Shown here: piece after piece, positions 1-12,960 of the stretch
Numbering within the stretch: position 1 is the first letter of the stretch
Layout: each line of letters opens with the position of its first letter
Source: Telopea speciosissima
Lineage: Eukaryota > Streptophyta > Magnoliopsida > Proteales > Proteaceae
DNA length: 64,000 nucleotides
NCBI RefSeq assembly: GCF_018873765.1
Contig: NC_057926.1
Location: forward strand, 54,759,378-54,823,377
Direction of reading: 5' to 3'
Translations under genes and position numbers: made by a program
The notes under the pieces: generated by a model
Database searches by the model: none
Told to the model about the DNA's origin: nothing
The model's input: only the letters and a program-made list of their open reading frames with translations

Positions 1-1910
1 GATTTAAAATTCTGGAATAAAAATTCGGTCGAAAAGTTCGTGTACGTTTTATAGACTTCTGATGTATCTTTAAAAATTCGTATCTTTAAAAATTCGCTTA
101 GTCTGAAAAAAGCGGGTATAAATCCGCACATGATTTTTTGGATGCGGAAAGTTCGTATGCGTGGAATTCGGGAAAAAATCGGCGGATTTTATTATTTCGA
201 AACATTCTGATACGTTTGAAAAATTCGCGTAAGTTTGAAAAGTTAGAAATCTGTTTTAGAAAATCAGAAATGCTGTTAAACATTTCAGCTAGCGTTTGAA
301 ATGCAGATTCGCTTGTCGTCATTAGGTAAAATCACGATCTTATCAAAGAAATTGTTCAGTAAAATAATAATGAAAATCGCAGTCCTGCAGGAGATAGAGA
401 AGACGTTTTAAAATATAAATAGGTTTGCTTCGACTATACTTATTTTTTCTTTTTCTTTTTGATAAACAGGTTTGCTTCGACTAACTGAGGGGAAAAAAAA
501 TGCAAAATTATTATGAGCAGGAAGGGCCCACCTCACATTTGGCAGACTAAGCTCTTTTCCTATTGGTTCTACATTGTATCTTTATTAAAAAATTCACATG
601 CTTCTCATTCCTTAGGTGAGACACGGATACGGACAAGGGTGCCAAATGTAGAAACAAAAAACGAACCGAACCAAATCGAAAATACTAATATATTTTCAAA
701 CCAAAACTGAATCGAATTGGTTTGGTTCAATTTGGTTTTATATTCAACTTTTTAGTGGGTTTTAATTTGATTTCATATCGGTTTAAGGGTAAACATTTTT
801 ACATCTTCATCAATAAAAAATCCTTATTTGTTAGGATCATAATCCATCAAACTTTTCTCAAACACTAAAATGGAAAAGAAATTAGCATCCACAACTGATT
901 GAAAAATAAATAATAATAATAATTTTACACGACTCTTTATTCGGTTTGAAAATTAGGTAATTTGGTTTGGTTTAACGGTTTTATACATGAAATCGAAATC
1001 GAACTGAACTTAGAAAATGTTTCAACTTTGAAAACCAAAACTGAACCGATTTACTTCTGTTCGATTTGGTTCTAAATTGACATCCTTAGATACAATATCA
1101 GCCATGGTTTGAGGAATCAGTATGGGATCGTCCCATACAACAGATACGGTTTGAGATGAGCTATCCTGTGATTGATCCAATGAACCAACAATGACCTAAA
1201 CTGATAATGACCAATTTGCCCATGTCTTTAGAAATAGATCAGTGTTTGCAAAAAATGAAATATTTATACTTCCCTTGCAACCAAATACCAATAATGATTA
1301 GTTTTGTAAAATATTTTTCATTTCTCAGAAAAATTTGCATTTCTCTTGCAACCAAATGGTTGTGTATTCCATATGTTTGTGTGCTTACGTTATGGGCTCT
1401 TGGTTTCTGTACACCTGCATAATGGACTTCCTGCATGGTACAAATATATACCACATGGCAGTGACGATGGACCCAAATTTTGTGGATAAGTTAGATCCCA
1501 TGGTTCCGTGATGACATATCAAGCTTCAGCTTGAACAAAACCCCGTCCTAGGTTTGCACATGGAGTAGGCTCACGTAACTGTATCCTTTTGCTTCCACAA
1601 ATGCCCTTCTATGCTGCCATTAAGAATGTTTAGAGAGACATTTGTGGAAGAAAAAGACACATGTCATCATGAAACCAAACGTGAAAAATCATTACATTCC
1701 ACTCAAAAGGAGAGTTGAACTGAACTTCTTGTGGTAGGCCTGATACATCAAATTGCCACCCCCTCCAACTTCCAATCAACAAATCATGGAAGACATTGCA
1801 GAAGGCCAAAACTGAGATAAGCCTATAACTTCCAAATTCCAACCTTCGATTGTGACCAAGGAAATATGCTTTTTCCTTCACCTCACTAGTTGGCTTACTT
1901 GCAAACACAA
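1..1910. repeat. Diverged segmental duplication, copy 1 (non-coding)
   Basis: This stretch recurs, with many changes and gaps, at about 4,830–6,290. Shared blocks include the AAAATTCG/AAAGTTCG-rich start, the 'gcttcgactaac' block near 480 against 5,345, the 'ccatggtttgaggaatcagtatg' block near 1,103 against 5,468, and the 'tatgggctcttggtt' to 'accacatggcagtga' block near 1,390–1,465 against 5,745–5,815. Copy 1 also holds the CGAACC-rich tract at 660–1,080, which copy 2 lacks. No credible coding frame was seen. Confidence 0.7.
660..1080. repeat. Degenerate AACCGAACC-type low-complexity repeat
   Basis: A run of imperfect 'aaccgaacc/ggtttggttcaattt' words on both strands. Similar tracts occur at 29,870–30,060, 36,420–36,620 and 50,985–51,255. 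This is a dispersed simple-sequence-like class of plant intergenic DNA, with no coding content. Confidence 0.5.
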
Positions 1911-3335
1911 ACTTTTCTTTTAGGCTCGTTTAGTTGCAAGGGAAATGGGAAAGGGAAGTAAAGGGAATTTTTTTTTCCTTTTAAGTTGTTTGGTTGCAAA
2001 GAAAGTAAAGTAAAATTAATTTTGCTAAGTTGGTTAGTAGTCTGTAAAATTGATGTAAAATCAATGTAAAATTTGTACTCTAACATACTTTACTTTCACT
2101 TATTAAGGTTCTTTCGTAATATCCCCCATTAATGTTTGAAAACATATCATAGCTACCCCGTTGAGACCCACACACACTTACACACTGTGCATAGGCAATT
2201 AAAGAGCCTTTGAATTCTAACAATTTGGATGGTGGGGAGAAGGGTATCGCACCTCAATGGAGGATATTATTGGCATTCATAAATAGGTGGGTAGACATTG
2301 ATAGTCATTAATGATCATTGAAGCAAAACCAAGCTGTAAATTCGGACCTAATGCCTCAAAATGCAAACATTCAACATGCCTCTTCTGTGTTTCTCCAACT
2401 TTGTGTGAAATAGAAAAATGAAACGATTTTCAGTCACAAACTGCTAGATAAAGGAAAATCTATCTACAACTGGTTGGATTTTTCCTCAATCAACCAAAGA
2501 GTACATTTTGCTTACAAAAGCAAAATAACAAAAAATCAGAAATGGCCACAACCAAGGCCAGCCTCAATGGCATGCCTATATCAAATTGCATTAGAATTTG
2601 CATTCCGGCATCAGGTTTCTTTTTTTTTTTTTTTTTTTTTTTTTTTTGTGGTATTGTATTAGCACATTCATATAATCTTCATTCTTCTCCTCTATAGGGT
2701 AAAAAAACGAATCACTTTCAAACTTGGGTCTGTGAAATCCAAACTGAACTGGGCAATTAGTTGCCTTGGAGATAATTTTCTCATACCTATTTTCTGTCAT
2801 CAACAATATAACCCAGTCGATTTATACAAGTAGGCCCATACCCTATTTGGGTTTGCTTTGGCCTATGGACCTACCTGATTGAACAAAGCCCAAGTAATAG
2901 ACGGAGTTAACTAGAAAGGGAAGGGCATATATGGAACAAGAAGAGTGAAACCAAGAGACAAAGAAAGAAATGGTAGGGAAGAAAGAGTCGTCTTTTTCCT
3001 TGCGGAAAACCAGAAATATTGCGAAACTGAAATCTCTCTCAATACTCTGATCCAATCGACCTGAAATCTATCTTAATGCTCTATCAAATTCGACCGATAA
3101 ATCCCTAATTTAACACAAAATGACGAGCGAGGTGGAAGTTCAGTTCTTTAACAGAAGAAGAACCTCCTGGGGTCACCCAAAGTAGTACCCTTCTCAAGCC
3201 CAAAATCTCATGGCAAGACGATGAAGAATGGCGAGTCATAGGTTTGTTCATACAGTCCTGTTGAAAGAGATATATCAGAAGGGGTGGGAGAGATGAATGT
3301 GAGAGATCGGTAATTCAAAATTTTAGGGTTTTACC
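1911..3335. other. Intergenic stretch, no gene seen
   Basis: AT-rich intergenic DNA with a poly-T run at about 2,619–2,647. The words 'cgtttagttgcaa' near 1,926 and 'gtttggttgcaaa' near 1,987 resemble the ends of small DNA transposons, but no matched terminal repeat was found. Short open frames here look random. Confidence 0.5.
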
Positions 3336-3510
3336 AACAACTACCTAGCTCAGTTGGTGAGCCGTGGTGCGCTTCATGCCCATGCTCATCAGGAGGTCTC
3401 GAGTTCAAATCTCCTGACTGGTACCTTATCCCCTCCCCGGTTTGATCCCCCCTCTATACAAAATATATGTAAAGCTCCCTATTCCCCAAAAATTTTAAAA
3501 AAAAGGAAAA
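3336..3510 (+). mobile_element. tRNA-derived SINE
   Basis: The head has a pol III A-box-like sequence, TAGCTCAGTTGG at 3,346–3,357, and a B-box-like GGTCTCGAGTTCAAATC at about 3,395–3,411, spaced as in a tRNA. The unrelated body is followed by an A-rich 3' end near 3,490–3,510. This head, body and tail order is the usual form of plant SINEs. Clear target-site duplications were not resolved. Confidence 0.7.
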
Positions 3511-4089
3511 TTATTAAGGTAACAAGGGTCTGTTATTTATCCAAACATAACAAGACACCTGCTACCCTTTTAAAACTACAATTAAGGATACAGTTGGAAA
3601 TAAATTTATAAGGATAATTGGGTGAAATCACATTCACTACTGAAAAGTCTAAAAAACCCAAGAATTTTAACTAAATTTTTCAACAAGGGTTAAAATGTAA
3701 CTGCGCACCACCCATCTTCCCCAGAATCATCTAGTCAACATCTATCGCCTCCTCCGACCAAGAACCAACTGAACCTCTTTTTCTCTTGTTTCCGGCAGGC
3801 TAAAAGTGATGGACTAACAGAAAAAAGAAGCAAAAAACACAAACAAGATTTCCTAACCCTTCCCCAAAATAATCTACGAGCATCTCTCGTATCTGCCGGT
3901 TGTGGAAACTTCTGAAGGTAATGTCTCCTTCCCCTGTCCCTCTCTCTCTCGCACCAAATTTTTGGTTTTTCCTATATCTGAACCGTCACTTTCTTCTTCC
4001 AAACGAAGCCACTTTGCTTCCAGTGAAACCGAAACAGGTTAAACGATTTGTTGAGGTCTCAGAGCATCATTCGAGTAGGCTTCTGCTGG

Positions 4090-4200
4090 TGGAGGGTCCG
4101 AAACCCCCTGTTCTGAAGCCTCCGCCTCCAAATCCTCAAGCTTCCTCTTGTGATCTAAAGGAACATGGTTCACAGCTTCTGCCACCCTTTCTTCCGCCAT
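4090..4200 (-). CDS. Possible first-exon fragment of an unidentified protein gene
   Basis: A minus-strand frame starts with ATG at 4,200 and encodes a charged, natural-looking N-terminus (begins MAEERVAEAVNHV, contains LDHKRKLEDLEAEA). The ATG follows a leader with 'tagggttttgtatttaa', a word common in plant 5' leaders. The frame stays open to 4,039, but its last part (DALRPQQIV) may be intron or flank. The KRKLEDLE stretch resembles acidic N-termini of some plant nuclear proteins, but I cannot name the family and found no downstream exon. The overlapping plus-strand frame (3,900–4,313) is low complexity and less convincing. Confidence 0.3.
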
Positions 4201-4829
4201 TGATTTGTCACAATAATCTATATCCACTTAAATACAAAACCCTAAAACTAGCTAAGGATGAGAGGAGAGCTGTGTGCGAGAGAGGGGTTATGGGTTCACA
4301 GAAATTACAGTGAGATAGTGATCATGCGGGGTGAGTGGAACGGAGAAAGTGAATGTTGGACTTTCAACATGATTTCCACCGCCATTAGAGCTCAACTCCA
4401 AGTGAGAGGAGTTATAGAGAAGAAAAGAAAAGTGATGGGTAGAGGTGGATCTATGGTTGATAATGAAAACATAAATTGAAGGGTGGTGATGGTTAAGCGG
4501 CCGGACATAAGCTAACTACTAACCATATAATTAATTAAAGGCAAGAAGAAGAAGAAGAAGGGTCGGTTGTCTTCATCGAGGAGACTATAGAATGCAGCGA
4601 TGATTTGGACGGAGAGAGAAAGAGACGGGTAAGGCAGGGAGTATGCTATGAAATGTCAGAAATGCCATTTAAAATATCAATTTGCAATACAATCATAAGA
4701 TTCGAATAACATAAAATGAAATATCTAGTTTACCCCCACCCAATTGATACTTTGATGTCTCATTAATCGTTTCTTATTAGTCTTATCACTATTTTGTTAT
4801 TTATCCAAACGTAACCCATCCTTGTTACA

Positions 4830-6290
4830 TGAATAACAACCCAAAAAAAAATTTTAGGGTTTTGAAAATTCGGATGAAAAGTGCATCTAGTGTTTAATAT
4901 TTTCTTAATAAAAGCCAACCAAAAAGTGCGGATATGTTTTAAACATTCGTCTGTTTTGAACAAATCGGATCAAAAATTCGTCGAGGAAAATAATTATGAT
5001 TTGAAAAGTTCGAGTATTTTTTTAAAATTCGAACAAAAAATCCGTCTATGATTTAAAAGTTCAAGTATCTTAAAGTTCGTGTACGTTTGAAAAAATCGTA
5101 TGGAATTTGAATAGTTCGTCGAAATTTTTTTAAAAAGTCCGGCCAGCATTTGACAGATTCAGATCAGGTGGATATGTAAAAAAAAAAAAAAAAAAAAATT
5201 TCTGTACGCTGAGTCGTATGGCTTGTCGCCATTAGATGAAATCACGATCTTTTTCCATTAAAGCCGATATTCCAATTGTTCAGTAGATTATAATGAAAAT
5301 CGCAGCAGGAGAAAGAGGAGACGATTAAAATTTAAATAGATTTGCTTCGACCAACACTCAGAGAAAAAATGTAAATTATTAATAAGAAGCACTTTTCCTA
5401 TTGGTTCTACAATGTATCTTCACAATTCTCAAGTGAGATAATCAGAGATACTGTGATACGGTATGGGCCATGGTTTGAGGAATCAGTATGGGATAGCGTC
5501 ATAAGGCCAATACAATTCTGAGGGGACATGTAAACTCCTGTCCTAGGTTGGGACATGGAGTATCCTTTTGCTTTCACAAATGCCCTTCCATGCTGTCGGT
5601 TAAGAATGTTTCGAGACCTTTATGAAAGAAAAAAGACACCATGTCATCGTAAAACCATACATGAAAAGTAGTTACACTCCACACAAGGGGCATCTCTTTT
5701 GCAATTAAATGGTTGTGTATTCCATGTGTTTGTGTGCATACATTATGGGCTCTTGGTTCCTACACACCTAGAAAGGATTTCTTGAATGGAACCAATATAT
5801 ACCACGTGGCTGTGAAGATGGAGCTTAAATTTTGTGTACGGTGCCGTGATGACATGACAAACTCCAACCTGAACAAAAATTCTTGTCCTGGGTTGGGACA
5901 TGAAGTAGACTCACGGAACTGTATCTTTTTGCTTTCATATATGCCCTTCCATGCTGTCATTAAGAATGTCTAGAGAAACATTTGTGGAAAAAAAACAAAA
6001 AAGACACATGTCATCATGAAACTGTACATGAAAAAAATGTTACACTCCACACATGGGGAGTTGATTCCAATACATTATGGTAGGCCTAACACATCAAATT
6101 GCCACCCCCAAAAGAAGTGAAATCATCAATATATGGTTTCCAATTTTCAATCAACAAATAATGGAAGACATTACAAAACTGAGACAACCCTATAACTTCC
6201 ACCTCACTAGTTGTCTCCTTGCCTCTCTTATTTGGCAAATTTTAGTCTAATAACCCTTCGCCCCACTACAAACACAAACTTCTCTTTTAT
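4830..6290. repeat. Diverged segmental duplication, copy 2 (non-coding)
   Basis: Counterpart of 1–1,910. It also contains a local tandem repeat: the block at about 5,530–5,690 ('gtcctaggttgggacatgga' to 'ttacactccacacaagggg') recurs at about 5,880–6,060. A poly-A run lies at about 5,179–5,199. No coding content was recognised. Confidence 0.7.
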
Positions 6291-6497
6291 GAGAAAGTTT
6301 TTCTTTCACCCATGGTGAAGGAATACCATGAAGCTAGGGTCATAATTATTCCCTCTCCAACACTTTGGTCCCAAACCCAACATTTCGTCAAATTTATAAA
6401 ATTATATCAATCCTGATTTTTTATGGTCCAGTTTATTTTTTGAGTCTAAGGCTGTCAGCGAAAACTTAGTGGATAGAGATCTCCTAAATTCCTTATA

Positions 6498-6722
6498 CTA
6501 TGTTTGGAAGCCCAAAAATAAAAGAAAAAAATTCAAAAAAAAATTTGAATTTGAGGAGAGAGGTAGACATATAAACCAATCATTGTGACACCATAGGTTG
6601 TCTCATTATTGAAAAAAAAAAATTTGAATTTGAGAGAGATAGCCACACATATCAATCATTGTATCATCATAGTTTGTCTTATTATTATTTTTTCTTCTCT
6701 TTCTAGGCTTTTCCAAACATAG
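6498..6722. mobile_element. MITE-like element with CTATGTTTGGAAGCC ends
   Basis: The left end CTATGTTTGGAAGCC is matched by an inverted right end (GGCTTTTCCAAACATAG). The interior is AT-rich and itself repeated (two 'aaatttgaatttgag' blocks). The length of about 225 bp and lack of coding capacity fit a non-autonomous DNA transposon. The target duplication is unclear, so the superfamily is not assigned. Confidence 0.5.
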
Positions 6723-7328
6723 CCTTTTAATGGACCGGATATGGAGTCATACATATCTGTCCCAAATCCCCTCTATTACATCTCTAATCTCAAAATCCAT
6801 ATTTGCTAACAATGGTGAAGTTTTCAGTCTTTTTAATCAAAGTTTTCAAATCAACTTTAGATTCCACTAGTCTGAAGATACATGGCCAACTGAAAAAAAG
6901 ATTCTGCAGAAGAGGAGTTTTTTAATAACAAATTGTCAAGCATCTGAGGGGGAGGGGGAGAGTCGAACAAGCAACCTCTCCAAGGACTTAGGACAGCGCT
7001 CAATTATGACTGGCAGCCACCACCACGCCAAGAGGCGCTTCTCTGGATCTATCTCAAAACCCCCAATTATGATCAACATCTTCATAGAGCTAAAACCAAA
7101 CCCCATGGAAATTAGGGTAAACCAACCCCCCCCCCCCTCCCCCTCCCCCTCCCCTCAGAAAATAAAAACAGCCTTTATACATCAGAGATGAATATTGATA
7201 AAAGTTGAGATTCTTATATATATACCTATGAGAAAACAAACCAGTCTGGAACTCATTTCACATCAGCAACTGAAGATGATGTATTTAACAACACAACAGA
7301 AAGAAGTAGCCAATAATTCATGGACCAC
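6723..7328. other. Intergenic and 3' flank of the CAR gene
   Basis: Sequence downstream of the minus-strand CAR gene. It contains a C-rich run at about 7,127–7,156. No gene was recognised; the 3' untranslated region of the CAR transcript should lie here. Confidence 0.4.
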
Positions 7329-10300
7329 TCATAAACCCTTGGATCCAGGGAGGTCAATCCATTGCAGTTGGAGTTCCAACTCACCACATTCTACATTTTT
7401 CAATCTCAGACACATATCTTGAATGACTTTCCCATTTTGCCAGATAACGCAGCTATCTTCAACAAAGCAGTTTTGCCTGGATGGTGGGATTCTTGTGATT
7501 GTAGTACCACTTGGGAACCCATCCAAGCTCATCTTTAGTACATCAATAAAGGTGTTGATCTCGAACTCTGCGTCTCCCATTTTGTCATCCTTGGAGAATG
7601 TGTCATGGTCATACACAGTCTGCAATCACATAAGACCATCACAATGAGGACAAGAAGGAAAACGTATTGCAGAAGTTGCTGAAGGCAAAAGAGATCATAG
7701 CATATATTTAGTGAGTTTGTGAACAAGGAAATTGCATTTCACTTTTCCAGGTGGGGTTACTGTTCACAGATTCTTAACCATTAGTTTGATTACCAAAGGG
7801 AATTGCATCCCCCCCCCCCCCCAACTCTCTAATTGTTGCAGAGTCAACAATTGATCTTCTTCCACAATGTCAAAATGCCTTGGAAGAATGGTACAGTTCA
7901 TTAAATGATTCTAATTTTAGCTCAGCAATGCCAAGGATTAAAAGAAAAAAACAGAGAAGCTGCTGTTGGGGTGTTAGAACCATATCAATCTTAGGGTAAG
8001 CAAAGGCATTTGTGGCGCCTGATGTCAGGTTCATCATGTGGAGATGGTGGAAACTAAGAAACAATAGGACTTTTGAAGGCTGTAGGCAACCTTCTTGCAA
8101 GGTTGAGAAAACATTTTGGTAGACTTTTACCTGGGAAGACTTTTTCTTGATTAACATCTACTTTTATTTGCAAAATCTTTGAGAAAACATTTTGGTAAGT
8201 GTTTGTTGACCTTTTTCTCACTTCCTATCGCGAAGACTTGGTCATCAGTCAGCTTATATTGTTATTAGCCAGGCGATTGATCACCATTAAGCAATACAAA
8301 ATCCCAGTTTTTCCCTAATATGAAAATGAAATCATCTCTCCAAGAGCACAAAACCATCCTGAATGCCATAATAGAGCACCACAGGAAAGAATGCCGTATT
8401 TTGAGCACCACAAATTTTCCGGACCTTCTGTTTCTCTGTCATATTTGGTTAGACTGGAAAAGAGAATTCTGTGTTGAATTGCATAATTTGCCTTAAGGAA
8501 TATTTAGAGAAACACATAAAACCAGCTTATAAATTTAAATTTCAATAATCAGTCCAGATCTCAAGATCAAAAGACAAATTCAAACCAATGGTATCAAGGA
8601 TCCATCATAAAAAATTGCAAGATAGTTGCAGTCATGACATCTCAGATGGAAAAGGTCAAGACCCACTTAAAAAATTGTACTTAAAGCATTGTCTTGTGCA
8701 CGTCACAAGGACTCGGAGCGAACCAGAATCTTCAGAAAATATATAATTTTAGTTTATAAGAGAGCTTACTTTGTTAAGGAGATAAAGAAGCAAAAGGATT
8801 CACATGAAGTGATGATCAAACTCTTTAACCATCAGTTGTTATAGCACTATATTTGAGGGCACACAAAAAAAAAAAAAAAAAAAAAACAAATAGGTAAGAA
8901 TACTTACAAGCTTGACTGGAAGAAGAGGCTCTTGAACAGAGAGAGTTAAGTCTTCATTCCACTCAGGATTGATGTTATTTTTTATCACCCGAGTTTTCAG
9001 TTTCTGCTGCCATTGTTTAGTTTCACATTAAAACCAAGGTATAAAAAAGCCACTTCAAGCAAGAACAGGAAACTGAATAGCAGTTTAAATTAACTAGTAA
9101 AGGTCACCATCTTGTCACTAAAAGTTAAAAATCAAAGTTCAGCAACAATAGAAAAGCATATGAAAATTAAAAAACCAAATGAAGTAATTTCTCAAGCTCG
9201 AGGATGTAAAAGAATAAGAAAATTTTAGTTCCCCTAACATGAATTACATCCTTAAATCACTAAATCAAATTAATATTTGTTTCCTATGACAAATCTACAT
9301 ATTGAAGGCTGAGAATTAAAATCATTTTAGCAACATTGTGAGGTAATACTTATTAAAATGTTCAATCAGAGAAAGCCTGAATTTTTTAAGGGGAAATCAG
9401 ATCCAGACGATTTTGATTCTGATTCAATTCGACCGGAAAGGGAAAGGGAAAGGGAAAGGGATCCCCTATTCCGATTCTTAGAACAGTGCCTTAACCGCTG
9501 AAGCAACACATATCATGCATGTTATCAACTGATCACCTTACACTATGCCAAGCAACATTTAAAATTCATGCTTTTTTTGCCGTTATATGCTGAGATCACA
9601 TGGAGCCAGCAGCTCTGAACAAACGGTTTCTGACTTCTGACATAAAAGTAACCGGAAGCCTCTTGTGCTTTCTTGGTTCCAAAGGATTCTAACTCATAAA
9701 AGGGAAACTTTGTATCTCAGGTTAGCTTCTGGATCTTCTTTTAACAAAAATTGGTAAGCTTGAATCTCTTAGATTCTTCCCCTTTTATTTTTATCTCTCC
9801 TTCTCTCCTTCTCTCCTTAATGGCTTCAGCTTGAAAAGTTTTCATCAAAAAACAAATGATTAGTTAGGCAAACCCTCATCTAAAACAGATTGATAGTTCT
9901 CAAAACAGAGTAATCGGGACAGGTCACAGAAGAAGAAGCTTCAACAACTTTCGTCCTTAATATTTAATCAGGAGAAGAAAAATCCGACAGAAGCTTCACA
10001 AATTATGAAAATTCGTCAAAATCTAGATCAGTTCCATTTGCAATCACAATCAAACAGAAAAACCCCAAAATTTTAAAACCCAAATAGATATCATCAAGTC
10101 AGCAAAAACCCATCCTAGGAAAGAACATCAGTCTTAATTCCAACAAGTTTTCACAACACAGAAGAGCTTTAAAACATGAGAGATATCAAAAGCAGACCTG
10201 TTTGCCCATCTTTACAACTACGTAAGGATCGCTGCTGCGGACATCGCGGATTGCGAGATTGATGCCGCGCTTGACTCGAATTCTAAGAAGACCCAAGAGG

Positions 10301-10365
10301 TTATCCATGAAAGACGAAGCTGAAGAAGAATGATCGCTTGGGCTATGTGCTTGGTGAGAATCCAT
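7329..10365 (-). CDS. C2-domain ABA-related (CAR) family protein, three exons
   Basis: Exons, in transcript order: 10,365–10,198, 9,003–8,908 and 7,619–7,329, giving 184 residues. Both introns (about 1.2 and 1.3 kb) have GT–AG ends and join in frame. The product is a single C2 domain: RGINLAIRDVRSSDPYVVV carries loop-1 aspartates D41 and D46, and VYDHDTFSKDDKMGD carries loop-3 aspartates D92, D94 and D100. The block after it (about residues 105–155, through SRQNCFVEDS and NGKVIQD) is the extra segment typical of CAR proteins, and the end LELQLQWIDLPGSKGL is also typical. In the family these are calcium-dependent phospholipid-binding proteins that bring PYR/PYL abscisic-acid receptors to the plasma membrane; rice homologues stimulate a YchF-type GTPase. 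A start at M20 (10,308) would give the more usual 165 residues; the longer start has a serine-rich leader. No defect was seen. Confidence 0.93.
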
Positions 10366-10518
10366 AAGTGACCTGTTCTTCCTTATATATAAAACGAGTT
10401 CTCCTCCCACAAGGAAACGGTTAATCTGTAAAAATTTATTGATAATTAATTGGAAAGAGTCCTCCTCACATGCATAATGAGGATCTCTTCTCCCCAAACA
10501 AACCCTACTTGTCTGCAA

Positions 10519-12160
10519 AAATTAAATTTTTCGTGATTTTCAAACCTCGAAAAAAACCGATTTTTTTAATGCTTTTGCAGGGTCTGTGTTTTGGGGACTC
10601 CTTGCCCTTCTTCTCTCTCTCTCTCTCTCTGCCCTTCTGAACAATGCGGCCCCTCGTTTTGGTTTTTGTTTTTTTATCTCAGCCACATTATCAGAAAGAA
10701 GGTTCTATTTGGTGAACTGACTCCAAAAATGGGTTTTATGCCACATTTTTTTGTCAGATGGATGGCTATGATTTGTTCTATGATCTTTTTAACATTTTTT
10801 TTTAATCAAATTTTTCTTTAAAAAAAAAAAAGATGCTAACGTGTATCATGATTCCACGTGGCGGATGGAGATTTGATTATCCTATGAGGTCGATTTGTTT
10901 GGTTTTCGCGAACCAAACGAGAGGTAATCATAAAATTTCATGTTTGGCAATACATGTTGTAGGCCCATCTTGGAGTGGGAAAGAAGCTTCTTTCACCTTT
11001 CTCGTTTTCAGATTTTGTCGCCACTCAACGTGAGAGTCACGAATGTACTCTACTATCTAAGATTCTAAAGCACATGGTATCTGAAAAAAATAAAAAATAA
11101 AGGAGAAAATAGAACACTATCTGATCGTGTGGCATAGAGTTTAGATGACTATGAATGCATTCTCATTGGCCCCTCTGTTGGTATAAGGAATATGCGATTA
11201 GGTAGCGACCTTTTGCCATAAAAAAGAGAAAATGATTCCACCATTTCTCTCACTTTTGGCTCATAACCATTGGTGATTTGAGTTTTGGATGCTTGGTGTG
11301 TTTGGAAATCAAGAAAAGAAAAAAGAATGATTTTTTTTTTTTAAATAAAATGGAGAGAAATTAGATATATTAATTTATTATTAGTTCCATTTTTAAAATT
11401 TTATCGTATATTGCTTCCAAATATAGTTATAATAGGAAATAGCTCTATATGATAAAGGGTGTAAGCAGGGATTGAGGTATCGGTATTGGGTACAATATCA
11501 ATTTCTATCAATACCGATATGATAATGATCCAAATCAGCCTATATCTGCATGAATCGATCGCTTTTATCCCTATTTTTAATTAAAAATTAGGTTTTTTTT
11601 TTTATTTTATGATTTACTCTTGATCTGATACCAATATCTAATCAAGGATCAACTAAGAATGCCGATATCGATACGATCTGATTGATACCTCTAATCTAAT
11701 ATTGATACCTCATTCCATGGGGTGGAGAGAATCTTTCATTCAAAGTGATTTGAAACTATGATTGGAGTCTTAGAATAGTGAATGTCATTCTTAACTCCCC
11801 CCCATTTCTTGCGAAGATCTAAATTATCTTTTCTAAGTCCAATCCGAGGATTAATCTCGTGGATAAAAAACAAAAAATTTCTCCATGAGTAAAAAGCTCG
11901 ATCCCTTATTTCAATTTCAAGTTTGATTATGTATCTCAACCATATAATTTATCAAGAAAACATTTTTCTTTTTGATGAGACATGCAAACCATTGTCATTG
12001 GGGTCCACAACGGTTTCTATATATGGATGAAAAGGCTCAAACTCAAGACCTCCTAGTAGATGGGCTTTATCTCCTAGTATGATGCTCGAACCCAAGACCA
12101 TCCTAAGGTCTTAATTATCCCCCCCAACCCCATCACCATCTCCATCCCCACGGATTCAGC
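10519..12160. other. Upstream flank of the CAR gene and intergenic DNA
   Basis: Just upstream of the CAR start is a CT run (about 10,610–10,630; GA on the coding strand), which may belong to its promoter or leader. A perfect 8-bp hairpin lies at 10,897–10,918. A MITE-like piece with 'gtgtttggaaatcaag' and 'ttgcttccaaatatag' ends lies at about 11,298–11,430. Otherwise nothing was recognised. Confidence 0.4.
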
Positions 12161-12259
12161 TCCTATCCAGCACCCTATCCGAGCGCTTTGCTCAAGCAAG
12201 GATGAGACGGTATTTTCACGCCTCACTGTATCCAACTCTGAACAGGGTGCTGGATAGGA
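12161..12259. repeat. Small foldback element
   Basis: TCCTATCCAGCACCCT at 12,161–12,176 is repeated as an exact inverted copy at 12,244–12,259 around a 67-bp interior. This could be a small MITE or a MITE end pair. No coding content. Confidence 0.55.
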
Positions 12260-12769
12260 TTTTTTTGGCACCCCACCCCCAAGCACTCATCGCATAGGGT
12301 CAAAAGTTCCCTAGATGAAGGAACCATTCAATCTCACCATTAAGGCACCCACGTGCCCCGTGGTAAAGGAAAGTTTCTTTACCGTAGGTGAAGGGCAAAT
12401 CGAGTCAAATATGTATAGACTTCTTCTAAACTTCTATGACAACACATGATAATAAAAATAATTGGTCAAATGATTTACCCATAAGTAAATGATAATGTGA
12501 ACACTGTCAATCAAATTCAAGCCCCAATAAAACTATCACATAGAATTTTATTAAATGGTGGGATTGAATGGTTCTATAGTTTAGCTTCAATATACAAATA
12601 CATTAGATGGATAATTATTAAAATACTCAATAACTATTTATTATGTTGAAATGGTTAGGTAAATCAACTTCAACAGATGATTATCTAAATATAATCATAT
12701 TGCTATAAACAATCCAAAATAATAATTTATCATCATTATTAGTAAAATGATTTGACCATTTAATTAATA

Positions 12770-12960
12770 TATGGAGAAAAGTTCTTTGTGGGGGAGTGTG
12801 TCGCTCACGTTCAGACACAATGGGGGGTAAAATGACTGTCCATCCCCTATGAAAAGCAGAAATCCCACCCCATGATGCTTCTATGTGTATTCTCATTGGC
12901 CCACTCGTGAACGTAGGGACTACAGAAAAAGCTCTCCCTTAATCTATATATACATATATA
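12770..12960. repeat. Dispersed repeat with TCTCATTGGC core
   Basis: A fragment around 'gtattctcattggcccact' (12,888) that recurs at 11,160 ('cattctcattggcccctct'), 43,451 and 56,040. All copies are followed by 'gggact/gcagag' and later by 'ctctccctt/tctcttgccctt'. It is probably a degraded non-coding transposon family. Confidence 0.4.

Noticed and set aside
3900-4313. 137-codon plus-strand frame rich in Pro, Leu and Lys
   Set aside because: Composition is low complexity and it overlaps the more protein-like minus-strand frame; no family resemblance or splice context.
7870-8157. 95-codon minus-strand frame in CAR intron 2
   Set aside because: It lies wholly inside an intron bounded by good GT–AG sites, with no domain likeness.
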